Shown piece by piece: positions 35,721-45,588 of a stretch of DNA of 64,000 bases. A program made the position numbers and the translations under genes. The DNA is taken from positions 1 through 64,000 of the forward strand of contig JAFYVM010000013.1 in assembly GCA_017549145.1 (NCBI GenBank), written 5' to 3'. The DNA is from Bacteroidales bacterium (GTDB lineage Bacteria > Bacteroidota > Bacteroidia > Bacteroidales > UBA932). Positions within the stretch are counted from its first letter, which is position 1. Each line of letters opens with the position of its first letter. The notes beneath the pieces were generated by a model. It was not told the DNA's origin, did no database searches, and saw only the letters and a program-made list of their open reading frames with translations.

Positions 35721-36812
35721 ATGTCAATATTTGAAAACAAAATCCTGCTGATAACCGGTGGAACTGGTTCATTCGGAAATGCTGTTCTACGCCGTTTCCT
35801 TCAGAGCGACATCAAGGAAATTCGCATCTTCTCTCGCGATGAAAAGAAGCAGGATGATATGCGTCATCACCTTCAATCTGCATACCCGGAGGTAGCAGGC
35901 AAGGTTAAATTTTATATCGGAGATGTACGCAACCGTGAGTCTGTAGATATTGCAATGCGTGGAGTTGACTATGTTTTTTCAGCAGCAGCACTTAAGCAGG
36001 TACCTTCTTGCGAGTTTTTCCCGATGGAAGCTACTATGACAAATGTAGTCGGAACAAACAATGTACTCCTTTCGGCCATCAATCACGGAGTAAAGAACGT
36101 TGTGGTTCTTTCAACTGATAAGGCAGCCTATCCTATTAATGCTATGGGTATTTCAAAAGCCTTGATGGAGAAAGTCGCTATTGCAAAAGGTCGTGAACTT
36201 GGAGAAAATTCTGAGACAACAATCTGCTGTACACGTTATGGCAATGTCATGGCTTCGCGTGGATCAGTCATCCCTTTGTGGGTAGAGCAGATGGTTTCCG
36301 GTAAGCCGATTACTATTACAGATCCAGACATGACTCGTTTCATGATGACTCTTGATGATGCCGTAGATCTGGTAATATATGCATTTACTCATGGCCATAA
36401 TGGTGACCTTTTCGTACAGAAGGCTCCAGCAGCAACACTGGAAACTCTTGCCGAGGCCCTGAAGCAGGTTTATACAAAGGTTGATCCAGCATACGCTGAC
36501 ACAGAAGTAAAAGTCATTGGTACACGCCACGGCGAGAAACTTTATGAAACTCTAGTTACTCGTGAGGAAATGGCAAAAGCGATTGATATGGGTAACTATT
36601 ATAGAATCCCATGCGATACTCGCGACCTTAACTATGACAAGTATTTCACCCAGGGCAATCAGGATATGACAAAGGTTGAGGACTATCACTCTCATAATAC
36701 AGAAAGACTTGACGTTGAGGGAATGAAAGAACAGCTTCTTCGTCTACGTTTTATCCAGGAAGACCTTGGTCTCCTCCCTCGTGCTAAAGCTCGTGATATC
36801 AGATCTGAGTAA
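35721..36812 (+). CDS. fnlA: UDP-GlcNAc 4,6-dehydratase / 5-epimerase (FnlA/CapE)
   Basis: First step of UDP-L-FucNAc synthesis from UDP-GlcNAc. The start at 35721 (MSIFENKILLITGGTGSFGN) puts the NAD-binding glycine motif at the N-terminus; an in-frame start at 35670 lies within the previous gene. The 363 residues include FSRDEKKQDDMR, FSAAALKQVPSCEFFP and STDKAAYPINAMGISK, the modified active site typical of this SDR subgroup. fnlB and fnlC follow directly, which settles the pathway. Confidence 0.93.
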   Translation: MSIFENKILLITGGTGSFGNAVLRRFLQSDIKEIRIFSRDEKKQDDMRHHLQSAYPEVAGKVKFYIGDVRNRESVDIAMRGVDYVFSAAALKQVPSCEFFPMEATMTNVVGTNNVLLSAINHGVKNVVVLSTDKAAYPINAMGISKALMEKVAIAKGRELGENSETTICCTRYGNVMASRGSVIPLWVEQMVSGKPITITDPDMTRFMMTLDDAVDLVIYAFTHGHNGDLFVQKAPAATLETLAEALKQVYTKVDPAYADTEVKVIGTRHGEKLYETLVTREEMAKAIDMGNYYRIPCDTRDLNYDKYFTQGNQDMTKVEDYHSHNTERLDVEGMKEQLLRLRFIQEDLGLLPRAKARDIRSE

Positions 36813-36813
36813 A

Positions 36814-37962
36814 ATGAAAATTCTAGTCACAGGTGCCAAAGGATTCGTAGGAAAGAACCTATGTGCACAGTTGAATAATATAAAGTCAGGCAAAGCCAAA
36901 TGCTACGGAAACCTTACAGTTAGTGAGGTGTACGAGTATGATGTGGATTCTCCAGTCGAGGACCTTGATCGCTATTGCTCAGATTGTGATTTCGTCTTCA
37001 ATCTAGCTGGTGTCAATAGACCACAGGATCCTAAGGAGTTTATGGAAGGAAACTTCGGTTTTGCTTCCACATTACTTGATACTCTCAAGAAATATGAGAA
37101 TCGTTGTCCTGTAATGATCAGCTCGTCTATTCAGGCAGAACTTGATAATCCATATGGAGAAAGCAAGCGTGCCGGTGAGCAGCTTATGTTTGATTATTCA
37201 TCTGAGACAGGTGCTAAAGTCCTTGTCTATCGTTTTCCTAATCTTTTTGGTAAGTGGTGCAGACCAAACTATAACAGTGTTGTCGCAACATTCTGTCACA
37301 ACATCGCGAATGACCTTCCGATTCAGGTAAATGATCCGAATGTAACCCTTCGCCTTTGTTATATTGATGATGTTGTCGATGAACTCATTGCAGCCCTCAC
37401 TGGTGATGAACATCGCGAAGGGAAATATTGCTATGTTCCGGTTGTCCATGAGGTGAAGCTTGGAGAAATCGTAGACTTGCTGAATAAATTCAAGGAAATG
37501 CCTAAGACATTGGGCGTACCTACTGTTAGCGACGGTTTCGAGAAAGCTCTTTATAGCACATTCTTAAGCTATTTTCCTAAGGAAAAGTTTATTTATCCAG
37601 TAAAGATGAATATTGACCCGAGAGGTTCATACACTGAGCTTATTCGTTCAGAGCATAATGGACAGTTTGCAGTCAATATTTCCAAACCAGGAATTACAAA
37701 AGGACAGCATTGGCACCATACAAAAAATGAAAAATTTGTGGTAGTGCATGGTCATGGACTCATTCAGCTAAGGAAACTTGGCACAGAAGAAATCATAGAA
37801 TTTGAAGTGAGTGGTGATAATATTCAGGTGGTTGAAATGATACCGGGATATACCCATAATATAATCAATCTCTCTCAAACAGAAGACCTTGTGACATTTA
37901 TGTGGGCCAATGAATGTTTTGACCCCAACAGACCAGATACATATTTTGAACCCGTAAAATAA
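36814..37962 (+). CDS. fnlB: FnlB/CapF: hexulose reductase with C-terminal cupin
   Basis: Second step to UDP-L-FucNAc: epimerisation and reduction of the keto sugar. The start at 36814 (MKILVTGAKGFVGKN) matches the SDR Rossmann motif. The 382-residue protein has an SDR domain (about 1-245; NPYGESKRAGEQL holds the catalytic Tyr and Lys) and a C-terminal cupin (about 255-375; GQHWHHTKNEKFVVVHG and TPGYTHNI-like histidines). This two-domain layout is specific to CapF/WbjC. It lies one base after fnlA. Confidence 0.93.
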   Translation: MKILVTGAKGFVGKNLCAQLNNIKSGKAKCYGNLTVSEVYEYDVDSPVEDLDRYCSDCDFVFNLAGVNRPQDPKEFMEGNFGFASTLLDTLKKYENRCPVMISSSIQAELDNPYGESKRAGEQLMFDYSSETGAKVLVYRFPNLFGKWCRPNYNSVVATFCHNIANDLPIQVNDPNVTLRLCYIDDVVDELIAALTGDEHREGKYCYVPVVHEVKLGEIVDLLNKFKEMPKTLGVPTVSDGFEKALYSTFLSYFPKEKFIYPVKMNIDPRGSYTELIRSEHNGQFAVNISKPGITKGQHWHHTKNEKFVVVHGHGLIQLRKLGTEEIIEFEVSGDNIQVVEMIPGYTHNIINLSQTEDLVTFMWANECFDPNRPDTYFEPVK

Positions 37963-39146
37963 TGGAACTAAAAACAAACTACAGCGAAGTTCAGTTCAAG
38001 AATGACGGACGTCTGAAACTTCTGATTATAGTAGGCACACGACCTGAAATCATTCGCCTTGCAGCAGTGATCAATAAGTGCCGCAAATATTTTGATTGTA
38101 TTTTAGCTCATACGGGCCAGAACTACGATTATAATCTCAATGGAGTATTCTTCAAAGATCTCAAACTTGCTGATCCGGAAGTGTATATGGATGCTGTAGG
38201 TGAGGATCTGGGGGCGACAATGGGTAATATTATCAATGCATCATACAAGTTGATGGTACAGATTAAGCCTGATGCTGTGTTGGTTTTAGGAGATACCAAT
38301 TCATGCCTTTCTGTGATCGGTGCTAAACGTCTTCATATTCCTATTTTCCATATGGAGGCAGGCAACCGTTGCTTTGATGAATGTCTTCCAGAGGAGACTA
38401 ACCGCAGAATCGTAGATATTATCTCAGATGTTAATATCTGTTATAGTGAGCATGCGCGCCGTTACCTTAATGCAAGTGGAGTCGCACCTCAGAGAACGTA
38501 TGTCTCAGGTTCGCCTATGGCAGAAGTGCTTCACGAAAACTTAGCAGATATAGAGGCTTCTGATGTACATGCACGACTAGGCCTTGAGAAAGGAAAATAT
38601 ATCTTGTTGAGCGCTCATCGCGAAGAAAATATTGACACAGAGAAAAATTTTGTGTCATTGTTCACAGCTATCAACAAGATGGCGCAGAAGTATGACATGC
38701 CAATTCTTTATAGTTGTCATCCGCGTAGCCGTAATCGTCTGGAGGCTTCCGGTTTCCAATTGGATCCACGTGTAATCCGCCAGGAACCTCTTGGATTCCA
38801 TGACTATAACTGCCTTCAGATGAATGCATTTGCTGTCGTGTCTGACTCAGGTACACTTCCGGAAGAAAGTTCATTCTTCACAAGTGTCGGCAGATCATTC
38901 CCAGCAGTCTGCATCCGTACATCAACCGAGCGTCCGGAGGCACTTGACAAGGGATGTTTCATCCTTGCAGGTATCAACGAACATGACCTCCTTCAGGCAG
39001 TGGACGTAGCAGTAGAAATGGTCAAGAATGATGATAACGGAATACCAGTTCCGACATATACAGATGAAAACGTCAGCACAAAGATCGTGAAGCTCATCCA
39101 GAGCTACACAGGTGTTGTGAACAAGATGGTTTGGAGGAAGGAGTAA
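37962..39146 (+). CDS. fnlC: UDP-N-acetylglucosamine 2-epimerase-type enzyme FnlC/CapG
   Basis: Third step: C2 epimerisation giving UDP-L-FucNAc. The 394 residues show the non-hydrolysing epimerase pattern: VGTRPEIIRLA, HTGQNYDYNLNGVFF, VLGDTNSCLS, HMEAGNRCFDECLPEETNRR, SAHREENIDTE and SDSGTLPEESSFF. Its start overlaps the fnlB stop (TAATG), so fnlABC is one translated unit. After its stop the base composition falls sharply in GC. Confidence 0.94.
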   Translation: MELKTNYSEVQFKNDGRLKLLIIVGTRPEIIRLAAVINKCRKYFDCILAHTGQNYDYNLNGVFFKDLKLADPEVYMDAVGEDLGATMGNIINASYKLMVQIKPDAVLVLGDTNSCLSVIGAKRLHIPIFHMEAGNRCFDECLPEETNRRIVDIISDVNICYSEHARRYLNASGVAPQRTYVSGSPMAEVLHENLADIEASDVHARLGLEKGKYILLSAHREENIDTEKNFVSLFTAINKMAQKYDMPILYSCHPRSRNRLEASGFQLDPRVIRQEPLGFHDYNCLQMNAFAVVSDSGTLPEESSFFTSVGRSFPAVCIRTSTERPEALDKGCFILAGINEHDLLQAVDVAVEMVKNDDNGIPVPTYTDENVSTKIVKLIQSYTGVVNKMVWRKE

Positions 39147-39313
39147 TAAAGTTGGGCAATGATCATTATATAGTATTATTCATGAATGTGTGATACAATA
39201 AATATAACTGTTTTTTAAAATCATAAACGGTTCTTCAGAAATGGAGGATACAAATCTTTGAACCTCTATATTATGACCTGTTGTGACTAAAACCATCTCA
39301 AGAATTTACTTGT
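39147..39313. other. AT-rich gap at the start of the variable block
   Basis: These 167 bp hold no supported gene. They are AT-rich and mark the border between fnlABC and the low-GC block. I see no convincing promoter or hairpin. Confidence 0.5.
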
Positions 39314-40735
39314 ATGTTTTTATTGAAAAAGATATCTATAACAGAAAATCAGAAAGCAATAGTTTGGAGTTTTGTCGAAAAATCAAGTTCTTTTGCTGTA
39401 AATTTCGTGTTACAGATAGTTTTGGCAAGATTGTTAGCACCTGATGCTTTTGCTGTATTAGCAATGTTAGCAATATTTGCAAGTGTATCACAAGTATTTA
39501 TTGATGGTGGATTTGCTACTGTTTTGATTCAAAAACAAGATTGTACATATAAGGATTATAATACCGTTTTCATTTTTAATGTACTAATTTCGCTCATAGT
39601 ATATGTGCTGTTCTATTTTTTAGCTCCAGTAATTGAAAAATATTATGAGTTTAGTGATTTGGCAAAAGTAACTAGAATTTATTTTTTATGGTTAGTAATC
39701 AATGCTATATCCATGATAAATAGGTTGTTGTTAATCAAGACACTCCAATTTCGTAAATTAGCACAAATTAATACCTTAGCGACTTTGTTTTCTTCGGTGC
39801 CAACCATCATTTTAGCATACTATGGTTATGGCTATTGGGCATTAGTATGTCAAAATTTGGTTTCTACATCGTTCATGACAATTGGCTATCTGATTTCTTA
39901 TAGGTGGATTCCGAGTCTAAGATTTTCTTTTAGCTCTTTGAAGGGATTACTTCCATTCGGAGTGAGGATGTTTTTTGTAGATTTAATATATGCAATATAT
40001 AATAATATTTATTCCTTATTAATTGGAAAGTATTATAAACCATCTGAATTAGGATATTATGACAGAGGAAAATTTTTAGGAAGTATGGGCCCAATAGGAT
40101 TTAGCGATTTTTTTATGAGAGCTTTGTATCCTATACAATCTAGAATTCAGCATGATGAAGATTTAGAATTGTCATATAACCGCGCTTTTAGGTGTTGTGC
40201 ATTATTTATTGTCCCGATTTCAGTGTTTGTATCAATTTTCTCTGTTGAAACTATATCTTTTTTATACGGCCAAAAATGGGTAGAGGCAGCTAGTTTTACA
40301 GCAATAATGAGTTTAGGATTCATGCTTTACCCACTGCATTCATTAAATATTACTATGCTTAAGGTTAAGGCTAGCGGCTCTTACTTGCTTCGTTCAGAAG
40401 TGTGTAAAAAGGTTATAGGAATTTGTATCGCTTTATTACTAATTAGGTACAAATTATATATTCTGATTTTAGGATGGTTATTTAGTGCATGTTTTGATTT
40501 TGTGATAAGCGAGATATATTTATATAAACGTTATTCATTTAGTCTGAGTACTTCTCTGAAAGATCTTTTCTCTATCTTTTCTGTTTCTTTGGTGATAGCT
40601 GCATGTCTAAAATATACAATATCTTTTTTCATTCCTAATATTACTTTAAAATTTCTATTATCTGGTGTCATATATTGTCTGTTCTATTTTATTGTTTTTC
40701 GAAAAAGATTTTATCAGGTAGTATTTAATAGATGA
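39314..40735 (+). CDS. wzx: Wzx-type oligosaccharide flippase
   Basis: It flips the lipid-linked repeat unit across the inner membrane. The 473-residue protein has about 12-14 hydrophobic helices and the MOP/PST family N-terminus (NQKAIVWSFVEKSSSFAVNF, ARLLAPDAFAVLAM), with the characteristic FIDGGFATVLIQKQ and PSELGYYDRGKFLG. It is very AT-rich relative to fnlABC. Its stop overlaps the next start (ATGA), so it is coupled to the polymerase. Confidence 0.9.
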   Translation: MFLLKKISITENQKAIVWSFVEKSSSFAVNFVLQIVLARLLAPDAFAVLAMLAIFASVSQVFIDGGFATVLIQKQDCTYKDYNTVFIFNVLISLIVYVLFYFLAPVIEKYYEFSDLAKVTRIYFLWLVINAISMINRLLLIKTLQFRKLAQINTLATLFSSVPTIILAYYGYGYWALVCQNLVSTSFMTIGYLISYRWIPSLRFSFSSLKGLLPFGVRMFFVDLIYAIYNNIYSLLIGKYYKPSELGYYDRGKFLGSMGPIGFSDFFMRALYPIQSRIQHDEDLELSYNRAFRCCALFIVPISVFVSIFSVETISFLYGQKWVEAASFTAIMSLGFMLYPLHSLNITMLKVKASGSYLLRSEVCKKVIGICIALLLIRYKLYILILGWLFSACFDFVISEIYLYKRYSFSLSTSLKDLFSIFSVSLVIAACLKYTISFFIPNITLKFLLSGVIYCLFYFIVFRKRFYQVVFNR

Positions 40736-41799
40736 TAACTATGAATATTGAATTTTATCTTAATATATTTATTTGGCTACTCCTAGTTTTTTTAAATATT
40801 AATGTCATAGCTCCATCATGTCCCAGGATTACGAACTCGTATAAAATGTTTTTTATACTTGTTGTTTTGTTCTCAACGTTTGGATATATTACTGGAGACT
40901 ATTTTCATTATCAAGAAATATTCGATTCATATTCAATAGGTTATAGTCTTGGCCATGTTGAGCCAATATATATAAAGATAGCTAAGTATGTAGATGGAAA
41001 CTATTCGCTGTGGCGTTTTATAGTATGGACAGCTGCAACGCTGTTATACATATTAACAATGCGCAAGTTAAAAGTTAATCCTGCGGTTGCATCATTGTGC
41101 TTTGCTTTATTCCCTATGTTTTACTTTTGTAGTCATAGGCAATCTCTGGCATTCAGTATAGTTTTTCTTGCGATTGTCATGTTAATGGAATCAGATAAGA
41201 AAAGAATACCAAAGATTATTGCAATAGGTTTGTTTGTACTCTCGCTTTACTTTCATAGAAGCATGCTTATATATATATTCATATTTTTAATTGCTTTTAT
41301 ACCACTGAATCGTAATGCTTATATTGTTATCCTATGCTTGTTCCCTGTTATCTATCATTACATTGGAGATATCTTAGGATATTTAATGAACATGTCATTT
41401 CTAAGTGATGACTTGGCTGAAGGATATATGAAATCAGACTTGGTTTCAGCTACATTGTGGGGAAAAATATCAGGTTTCCTAACTCAATTGCCAATATATT
41501 TGTTGCTTATTTATGCAATAGTCAAGACTAAGATTCAAAAAAAAATTCATGTACCTAAAGTAGCGATAGTGTTTTTACAGATGTCATTTTGGCAGATGTA
41601 TATCTCGCACTTGTTTATGGGGCAAGATATGTCATCATTTTTGGCCCCGAGATTCAGAGAGGATAGTTTGATGACTTTAGGAATCTTTTATACTTTATAT
41701 TTAACAAAATATAAGCTAAATAGACCAGTTAGATTTTTCTTTTGGTATTTATTTGTTTCAAATATCTTCTTGTATTCGTATGCACTTTATAAAATTTAA
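40732..41799 (+). CDS. wzy: Wzy-like polysaccharide polymerase (EpsG-type)
   Basis: A 355-residue integral membrane protein with about ten hydrophobic segments. It resembles EpsG-type polymerases: a short N-terminal set of helices, then GDYFHYQEIFD near residue 60 and FCSHRQSLAFSIVFLAI, similar to the conserved RQ/A-x-A-fslf pattern. Wzy proteins vary widely in sequence, so the call rests on topology plus position after wzx. Its start codon overlaps the wzx stop. A second ATG nine bases in (40741) is also possible. Confidence 0.8.
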   Translation: MITMNIEFYLNIFIWLLLVFLNINVIAPSCPRITNSYKMFFILVVLFSTFGYITGDYFHYQEIFDSYSIGYSLGHVEPIYIKIAKYVDGNYSLWRFIVWTAATLLYILTMRKLKVNPAVASLCFALFPMFYFCSHRQSLAFSIVFLAIVMLMESDKKRIPKIIAIGLFVLSLYFHRSMLIYIFIFLIAFIPLNRNAYIVILCLFPVIYHYIGDILGYLMNMSFLSDDLAEGYMKSDLVSATLWGKISGFLTQLPIYLLLIYAIVKTKIQKKIHVPKVAIVFLQMSFWQMYISHLFMGQDMSSFLAPRFREDSLMTLGIFYTLYLTKYKLNRPVRFFFWYLFVSNIFLYSYALYKI

Positions 41800-41801
41800 T
41801 T

Positions 41802-42887
41802 ATGATGAAGGTTTTACAGGTTTTGCCTAGTTTACAGAATGGCGGAGCAGAGAAATTTGTCTGTGAATTGGCAAATGAATTAGTTAATGAATTCAATATT
41901 TCTTGTGATATCTCTATCATGTATGATACTGATTCTTCCGTAGGCTTTAAGAATCATTTGAAAAATGTTAACTGTATTTGCTTACATAAGAAGAAGGGAT
42001 TTGATATTGGATATTTATTTCGCTTATACAGACTGATTAAAAAAAACAAGTATACTGTTGTCCATGCTCATTTAACTGCGATTACATATTTAATACTATC
42101 CGCAATTTTATTGCGAAATGTAAAATTTATCGCCACAATTCACTCTGACGCTTATTTTGAAGCATCTCATAAGGTAGATAAATTTATTCGTAGGGTGTTA
42201 TTTAGAACGAAACGCGTTACTCCAATTACCATATCTGAAAAATCAAACAAATCTTTTAAGGAATGCTATTCTGTCGATGCCCGTATAATTTATAATGGCA
42301 TTTCACCATATGATTCATCTGATTCATCCGAATCAGATGGTCAATCTAAAAGTTCTAGTGGAGATCTAATTTTTATACATCCAGCTAGTTGTCAACCTGT
42401 GAAGAATCAGAAAATGTTATTGTCTGTTTTTCAAAAAATAACTCAAAAGTATTCCAATGTTTATTTATATTGGTTTGGATCTACTTTTCATCACTCAGAG
42501 TTATTTTCTCAATTATCTGTTTATTTTTCTGATAATGTAAAATATTGTGGGTGCGTTAATGATATCCGCAGTTATTTGTGTAAAGCACATGCTATATGTT
42601 TATCTTCTATCATCGAAGGCATGCCAATGGTAATAATAGAGGCTTTTTCTGTCGGATGTATTCCATTGGTAACACCAGTAGGAGGGTGTCTAGATATGAT
42701 AGTGACAGGGAAGAATGGCTTTATATCGCCAAGTTTGGACGAGAACGATTATTATGAAATGATAGAACATTTCATCACATTACAAGGCCATGAAAGGAGA
42801 AATATTTCCGAACAATGTTTGGACTCCTTTAAGAATTATAGTATACGAAAGTCAGCCGAATCATATATATCCGCATATTTATCATAA
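41802..42887 (+). CDS. Glycosyltransferase family 4
   Basis: A 361-residue GT-B glycosyltransferase: N-terminal LQVLPSLQNGGAEKFVCELA, HAHLTAITYL, and the C-terminal donor-binding region with SSIIEGMPMVIIEAFSVGCI, the E-x7-E pattern of GT4. A serine-rich stretch (about 166-180) joins the lobes. No signal peptide; it acts at the inner face of the membrane. Donor and acceptor cannot be read from sequence. AT-rich like its neighbours. Confidence 0.9.
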   Translation: MMKVLQVLPSLQNGGAEKFVCELANELVNEFNISCDISIMYDTDSSVGFKNHLKNVNCICLHKKKGFDIGYLFRLYRLIKKNKYTVVHAHLTAITYLILSAILLRNVKFIATIHSDAYFEASHKVDKFIRRVLFRTKRVTPITISEKSNKSFKECYSVDARIIYNGISPYDSSDSSESDGQSKSSSGDLIFIHPASCQPVKNQKMLLSVFQKITQKYSNVYLYWFGSTFHHSELFSQLSVYFSDNVKYCGCVNDIRSYLCKAHAICLSSIIEGMPMVIIEAFSVGCIPLVTPVGGCLDMIVTGKNGFISPSLDENDYYEMIEHFITLQGHERRNISEQCLDSFKNYSIRKSAESYISAYLS

Positions 42888-42901
42888 AAGAACGAAATTA
42901 T

Positions 42902-44011
42902 ATGAAAGTTTTATTCTGTTCTCCATATTTAAGATCAGAGTCAATCGTTAAGGGAGGGATAAATACATGGGGAGGCTATATCGTTTCGTATTATGAGAAT
43001 CAAGGAGATAATGACGTTAAACTATTGCCAATATCTTTTGATCGTAGTATATATCAGTCTGCAGATAGATGCTTTTTAGGACGAATAATAGATGGCCTAA
43101 AAGATTATCGTATTCCAGTGAAGAGTGCGATAGAAACCATGAAGACAGAAAAACCAGATGTTATGCATTTGTGTTCAAGTGCTGGTTATGGATTATTCCG
43201 AGATATCTATTTACTCAAGCTGGCTAAGAGGAGGGATATAAAGACAGTGATACATTTGCATTTTGGTAAATTACCGGAACTAATTAAGAAGAAAAATTGG
43301 GAGGGCAAACTATTACGTAAAATACTATCATATTGTGATGCTGTTATTGTTATGACTCGGGCCTCTCAACAGTCCCTTGCAAAAGATAATTATAACGTTG
43401 TATATCTACCCAATCCGATTGGTGATGACATTCTGAGGATTGTATCTAATGTAGGGGAAACAAAGCAGAGAAAATTAAACCATTTGCTATATATAGGACA
43501 TGTCGTGCCAAACAAAGGTGTATATGAGTTAGTAAAGGCATGTTCTCAACTGCCTGATGTGAACATGAAGATAGTGGGAAGATGTCATCCTCATGTCAAA
43601 GAGGAATTGATAGCAATTGCGAAAGAACGTAATAGTTCTGAATGGCTGGAGTTTGTTGGTGAGATATCTCACTATGAAGTTATCTTGGAACTATTAGAAA
43701 CAGACGTTTTTATATTGCCTAGCTATAGCGAAGGATTTCCAAATGTAATTTTGGAAGCGATGGCATGTGGCTGTCCAATTATTGCAACAGATGTTGGGGC
43801 TATTCCTGAAATGCTTGATATAGATGGATATCCTTGTGGGATTTGTTGTAAGCCATACTCTGTTGATGAAATCAAAGAGGCAATTGTAACATTGCTTGAT
43901 AATTTGGAATTTAAAAGAGAATTTTCTCAAAATGCCAAAATGAGATTACACAACCACTATACAATTTCTCGTATATGGAATCAATTGGTTAATATTTGGA
44001 AGAGTGTATAA
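42902..44011 (+). CDS. Glycosyltransferase family 4
   Basis: A 369-residue GT-B enzyme. The N-terminus VLFCSPYLRSESIVKGGINT has the glycine-rich acceptor loop; the C-terminal lobe has LYIGHVVPNKGVYELVKA and PSYSEGFPNVILEAMACGCP, the GT4 E-x7-E region, followed by ATDVGAIPEML. It lies 14 bases after the previous transferase. The specific sugar is unknown. Confidence 0.9.
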   Translation: MKVLFCSPYLRSESIVKGGINTWGGYIVSYYENQGDNDVKLLPISFDRSIYQSADRCFLGRIIDGLKDYRIPVKSAIETMKTEKPDVMHLCSSAGYGLFRDIYLLKLAKRRDIKTVIHLHFGKLPELIKKKNWEGKLLRKILSYCDAVIVMTRASQQSLAKDNYNVVYLPNPIGDDILRIVSNVGETKQRKLNHLLYIGHVVPNKGVYELVKACSQLPDVNMKIVGRCHPHVKEELIAIAKERNSSEWLEFVGEISHYEVILELLETDVFILPSYSEGFPNVILEAMACGCPIIATDVGAIPEMLDIDGYPCGICCKPYSVDEIKEAIVTLLDNLEFKREFSQNAKMRLHNHYTISRIWNQLVNIWKSV

Positions 44012-44013
44012 AT

Positions 44014-44634
44014 ATGAAATTAATTGAACGTTTCAAGAAAAACTTATTAGTTAGAAGCTTATATTTTACCTCCATAAAGTTTCGTGAGTATTTCGTAACA
44101 AGACATCGTTTTGCTAAATGTGAAGAAGGGGTACGACTAACTCCACCATATAAGTTTATAGGCTCCCAGAATATATATATAGGCAAAAATGTCGCGATAG
44201 GATCAAACGCAATGATATCTGCATTAAATGCTAAATTTATATGTGCGGAAAATTGTGCTATAGCTGAAGGACTAACTGTACACACAGGAAATCATGCAAG
44301 GATTATTGGGAAATTTGTTACAGATATTACAGAAGATAATAAACCCAAAGGATTTGATTTGGATATAATTGTTCAAGAAGATGTTTGGATAGGCTCGAAT
44401 GTTACTTTATTAGCAGGATGTACAATAGGTAGGGGATGCACAATTGCAGCTGGTGCAGTAGTAAATAAGTCTACACCCCCTTATTCTGTGTGTGGAGGAG
44501 TACCTGCGAGATTTATAAAGTTTTATTGGACAATAGATCAGATTGTTGAGCATGAATCGAAATTATATCCACCGGAGAGTCGTTTATCGCGAGAGTATCT
44601 GGTTGATATGTTTGCCCAACAGGGATTAATGTAA
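44014..44634 (+). CDS. Left-handed beta-helix acetyltransferase
   Basis: A 206-residue CatB/maltose-O-acetyltransferase-like protein. The start at 44014 (MKLIERFKKN) is three bases after the preceding stop; an ATG at 43996 lies inside the previous gene. Hexapeptide steps are visible: NIYIGKNVAIGSNAMI, DVWIGSNVTLLAG, CTIGRGCTIAAGAVV, with the end PPYSVCGGVPARFIKF. It probably O-acetylates a sugar of the repeat unit. No terminator follows within the 78-bp gap. Confidence 0.88.
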   Translation: MKLIERFKKNLLVRSLYFTSIKFREYFVTRHRFAKCEEGVRLTPPYKFIGSQNIYIGKNVAIGSNAMISALNAKFICAENCAIAEGLTVHTGNHARIIGKFVTDITEDNKPKGFDLDIIVQEDVWIGSNVTLLAGCTIGRGCTIAAGAVVNKSTPPYSVCGGVPARFIKFYWTIDQIVEHESKLYPPESRLSREYLVDMFAQQGLM

Positions 44635-44712
44635 TATATACTAGATTAATCTTTTTCTTTGAGTTATGATATTCGGTGAAGATTAAAGGTAGTGCGAAAC
44701 AATAGGAAATAT

Positions 44713-45588
44713 ATGCAAAGAATAGATATGACAATTATCATCCTTACAAAAAATGAGGAGTTAAATATAGAGAGGTGTATAAATTCTGTTAAATCTTTGG
44801 CAAAAAGGATAGTTGTTATTGATAGTGCTAGTACAGATAGAACTGTTGAGATAGCTAGGTCCCTAGGAGCGGAAGTTTTTGAACATCTGCCATTTATAAG
44901 TCATGGAAATCAGTTTAATTGGGCTTTAGATAATATTGATATAAATACTACGTGGGTATATCGTATAGATGCAGATGAAGAAGTCCCTGAAGACTTGCAA
45001 AATGAAATAAAGCAGGCTTGTATACTTCATGCGAATGATGATGTAACTGCTTTTGAAATGCGTTTTAAGATATTTTTTATGGGGAGATTCCTTTATCATG
45101 GGGGAGCATATCCGTTTCGTAAGGTTAATATCTTTAAGTATGGCAAGGCTAGATTTAATGAAATACTGATGAGGGATGATGTGATGATTATGGAAGGGCA
45201 TGTAGAGAAATTATTGAATGACTGCCTGCACTATGACTTTAAGGATTTAACTTCATGGATATTAAAACATAATTGGTATGCCGATTGTGAAGTGGATACA
45301 TACTTCAAGCAGGATAAGGCAAACGAGGGAATTGAGATGTTGTCTGAAGATGCAAAGAAAAGGAAAACCATAAAAAATAAATTCTATTATAACCTTCCTA
45401 AATTTTTAAGAGCTAAATTGTATTTTTGGTTCCGTTATTATATTCAGCTAGGTTTTTTAGATGGGCATGCTGGATTCGTCTATGCGTATCTTCAAGCGTA
45501 TTGGTATCGTGTTTTAATAGATGCTAAAATTACAGAGAGGGAGTGGAATAATATTAGATTAAATGAAGACACTTTGGATACTCACTGA
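44713..45588 (+). CDS. Glycosyltransferase family 2 (WaaE/KdtX-like)
   Basis: A 291-residue GT-A enzyme: MTIIILTKNEELNIERCINS, DSASTDRTVEIARS and YRIDADEEVPEDLQ give the nucleotide-sugar and DxD-type motifs. A C-terminal segment near YYIQLGFLDGHAGFVYAYLQ is amphipathic to hydrophobic and may touch the membrane. I start at 44713; 44692 (GTG) and 44728 are alternatives. Its 3' end overlaps the next gene by 26 bases, the join back to higher-GC sequence. Confidence 0.87.
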   Translation: MQRIDMTIIILTKNEELNIERCINSVKSLAKRIVVIDSASTDRTVEIARSLGAEVFEHLPFISHGNQFNWALDNIDINTTWVYRIDADEEVPEDLQNEIKQACILHANDDVTAFEMRFKIFFMGRFLYHGGAYPFRKVNIFKYGKARFNEILMRDDVMIMEGHVEKLLNDCLHYDFKDLTSWILKHNWYADCEVDTYFKQDKANEGIEMLSEDAKKRKTIKNKFYYNLPKFLRAKLYFWFRYYIQLGFLDGHAGFVYAYLQAYWYRVLIDAKITEREWNNIRLNEDTLDTH

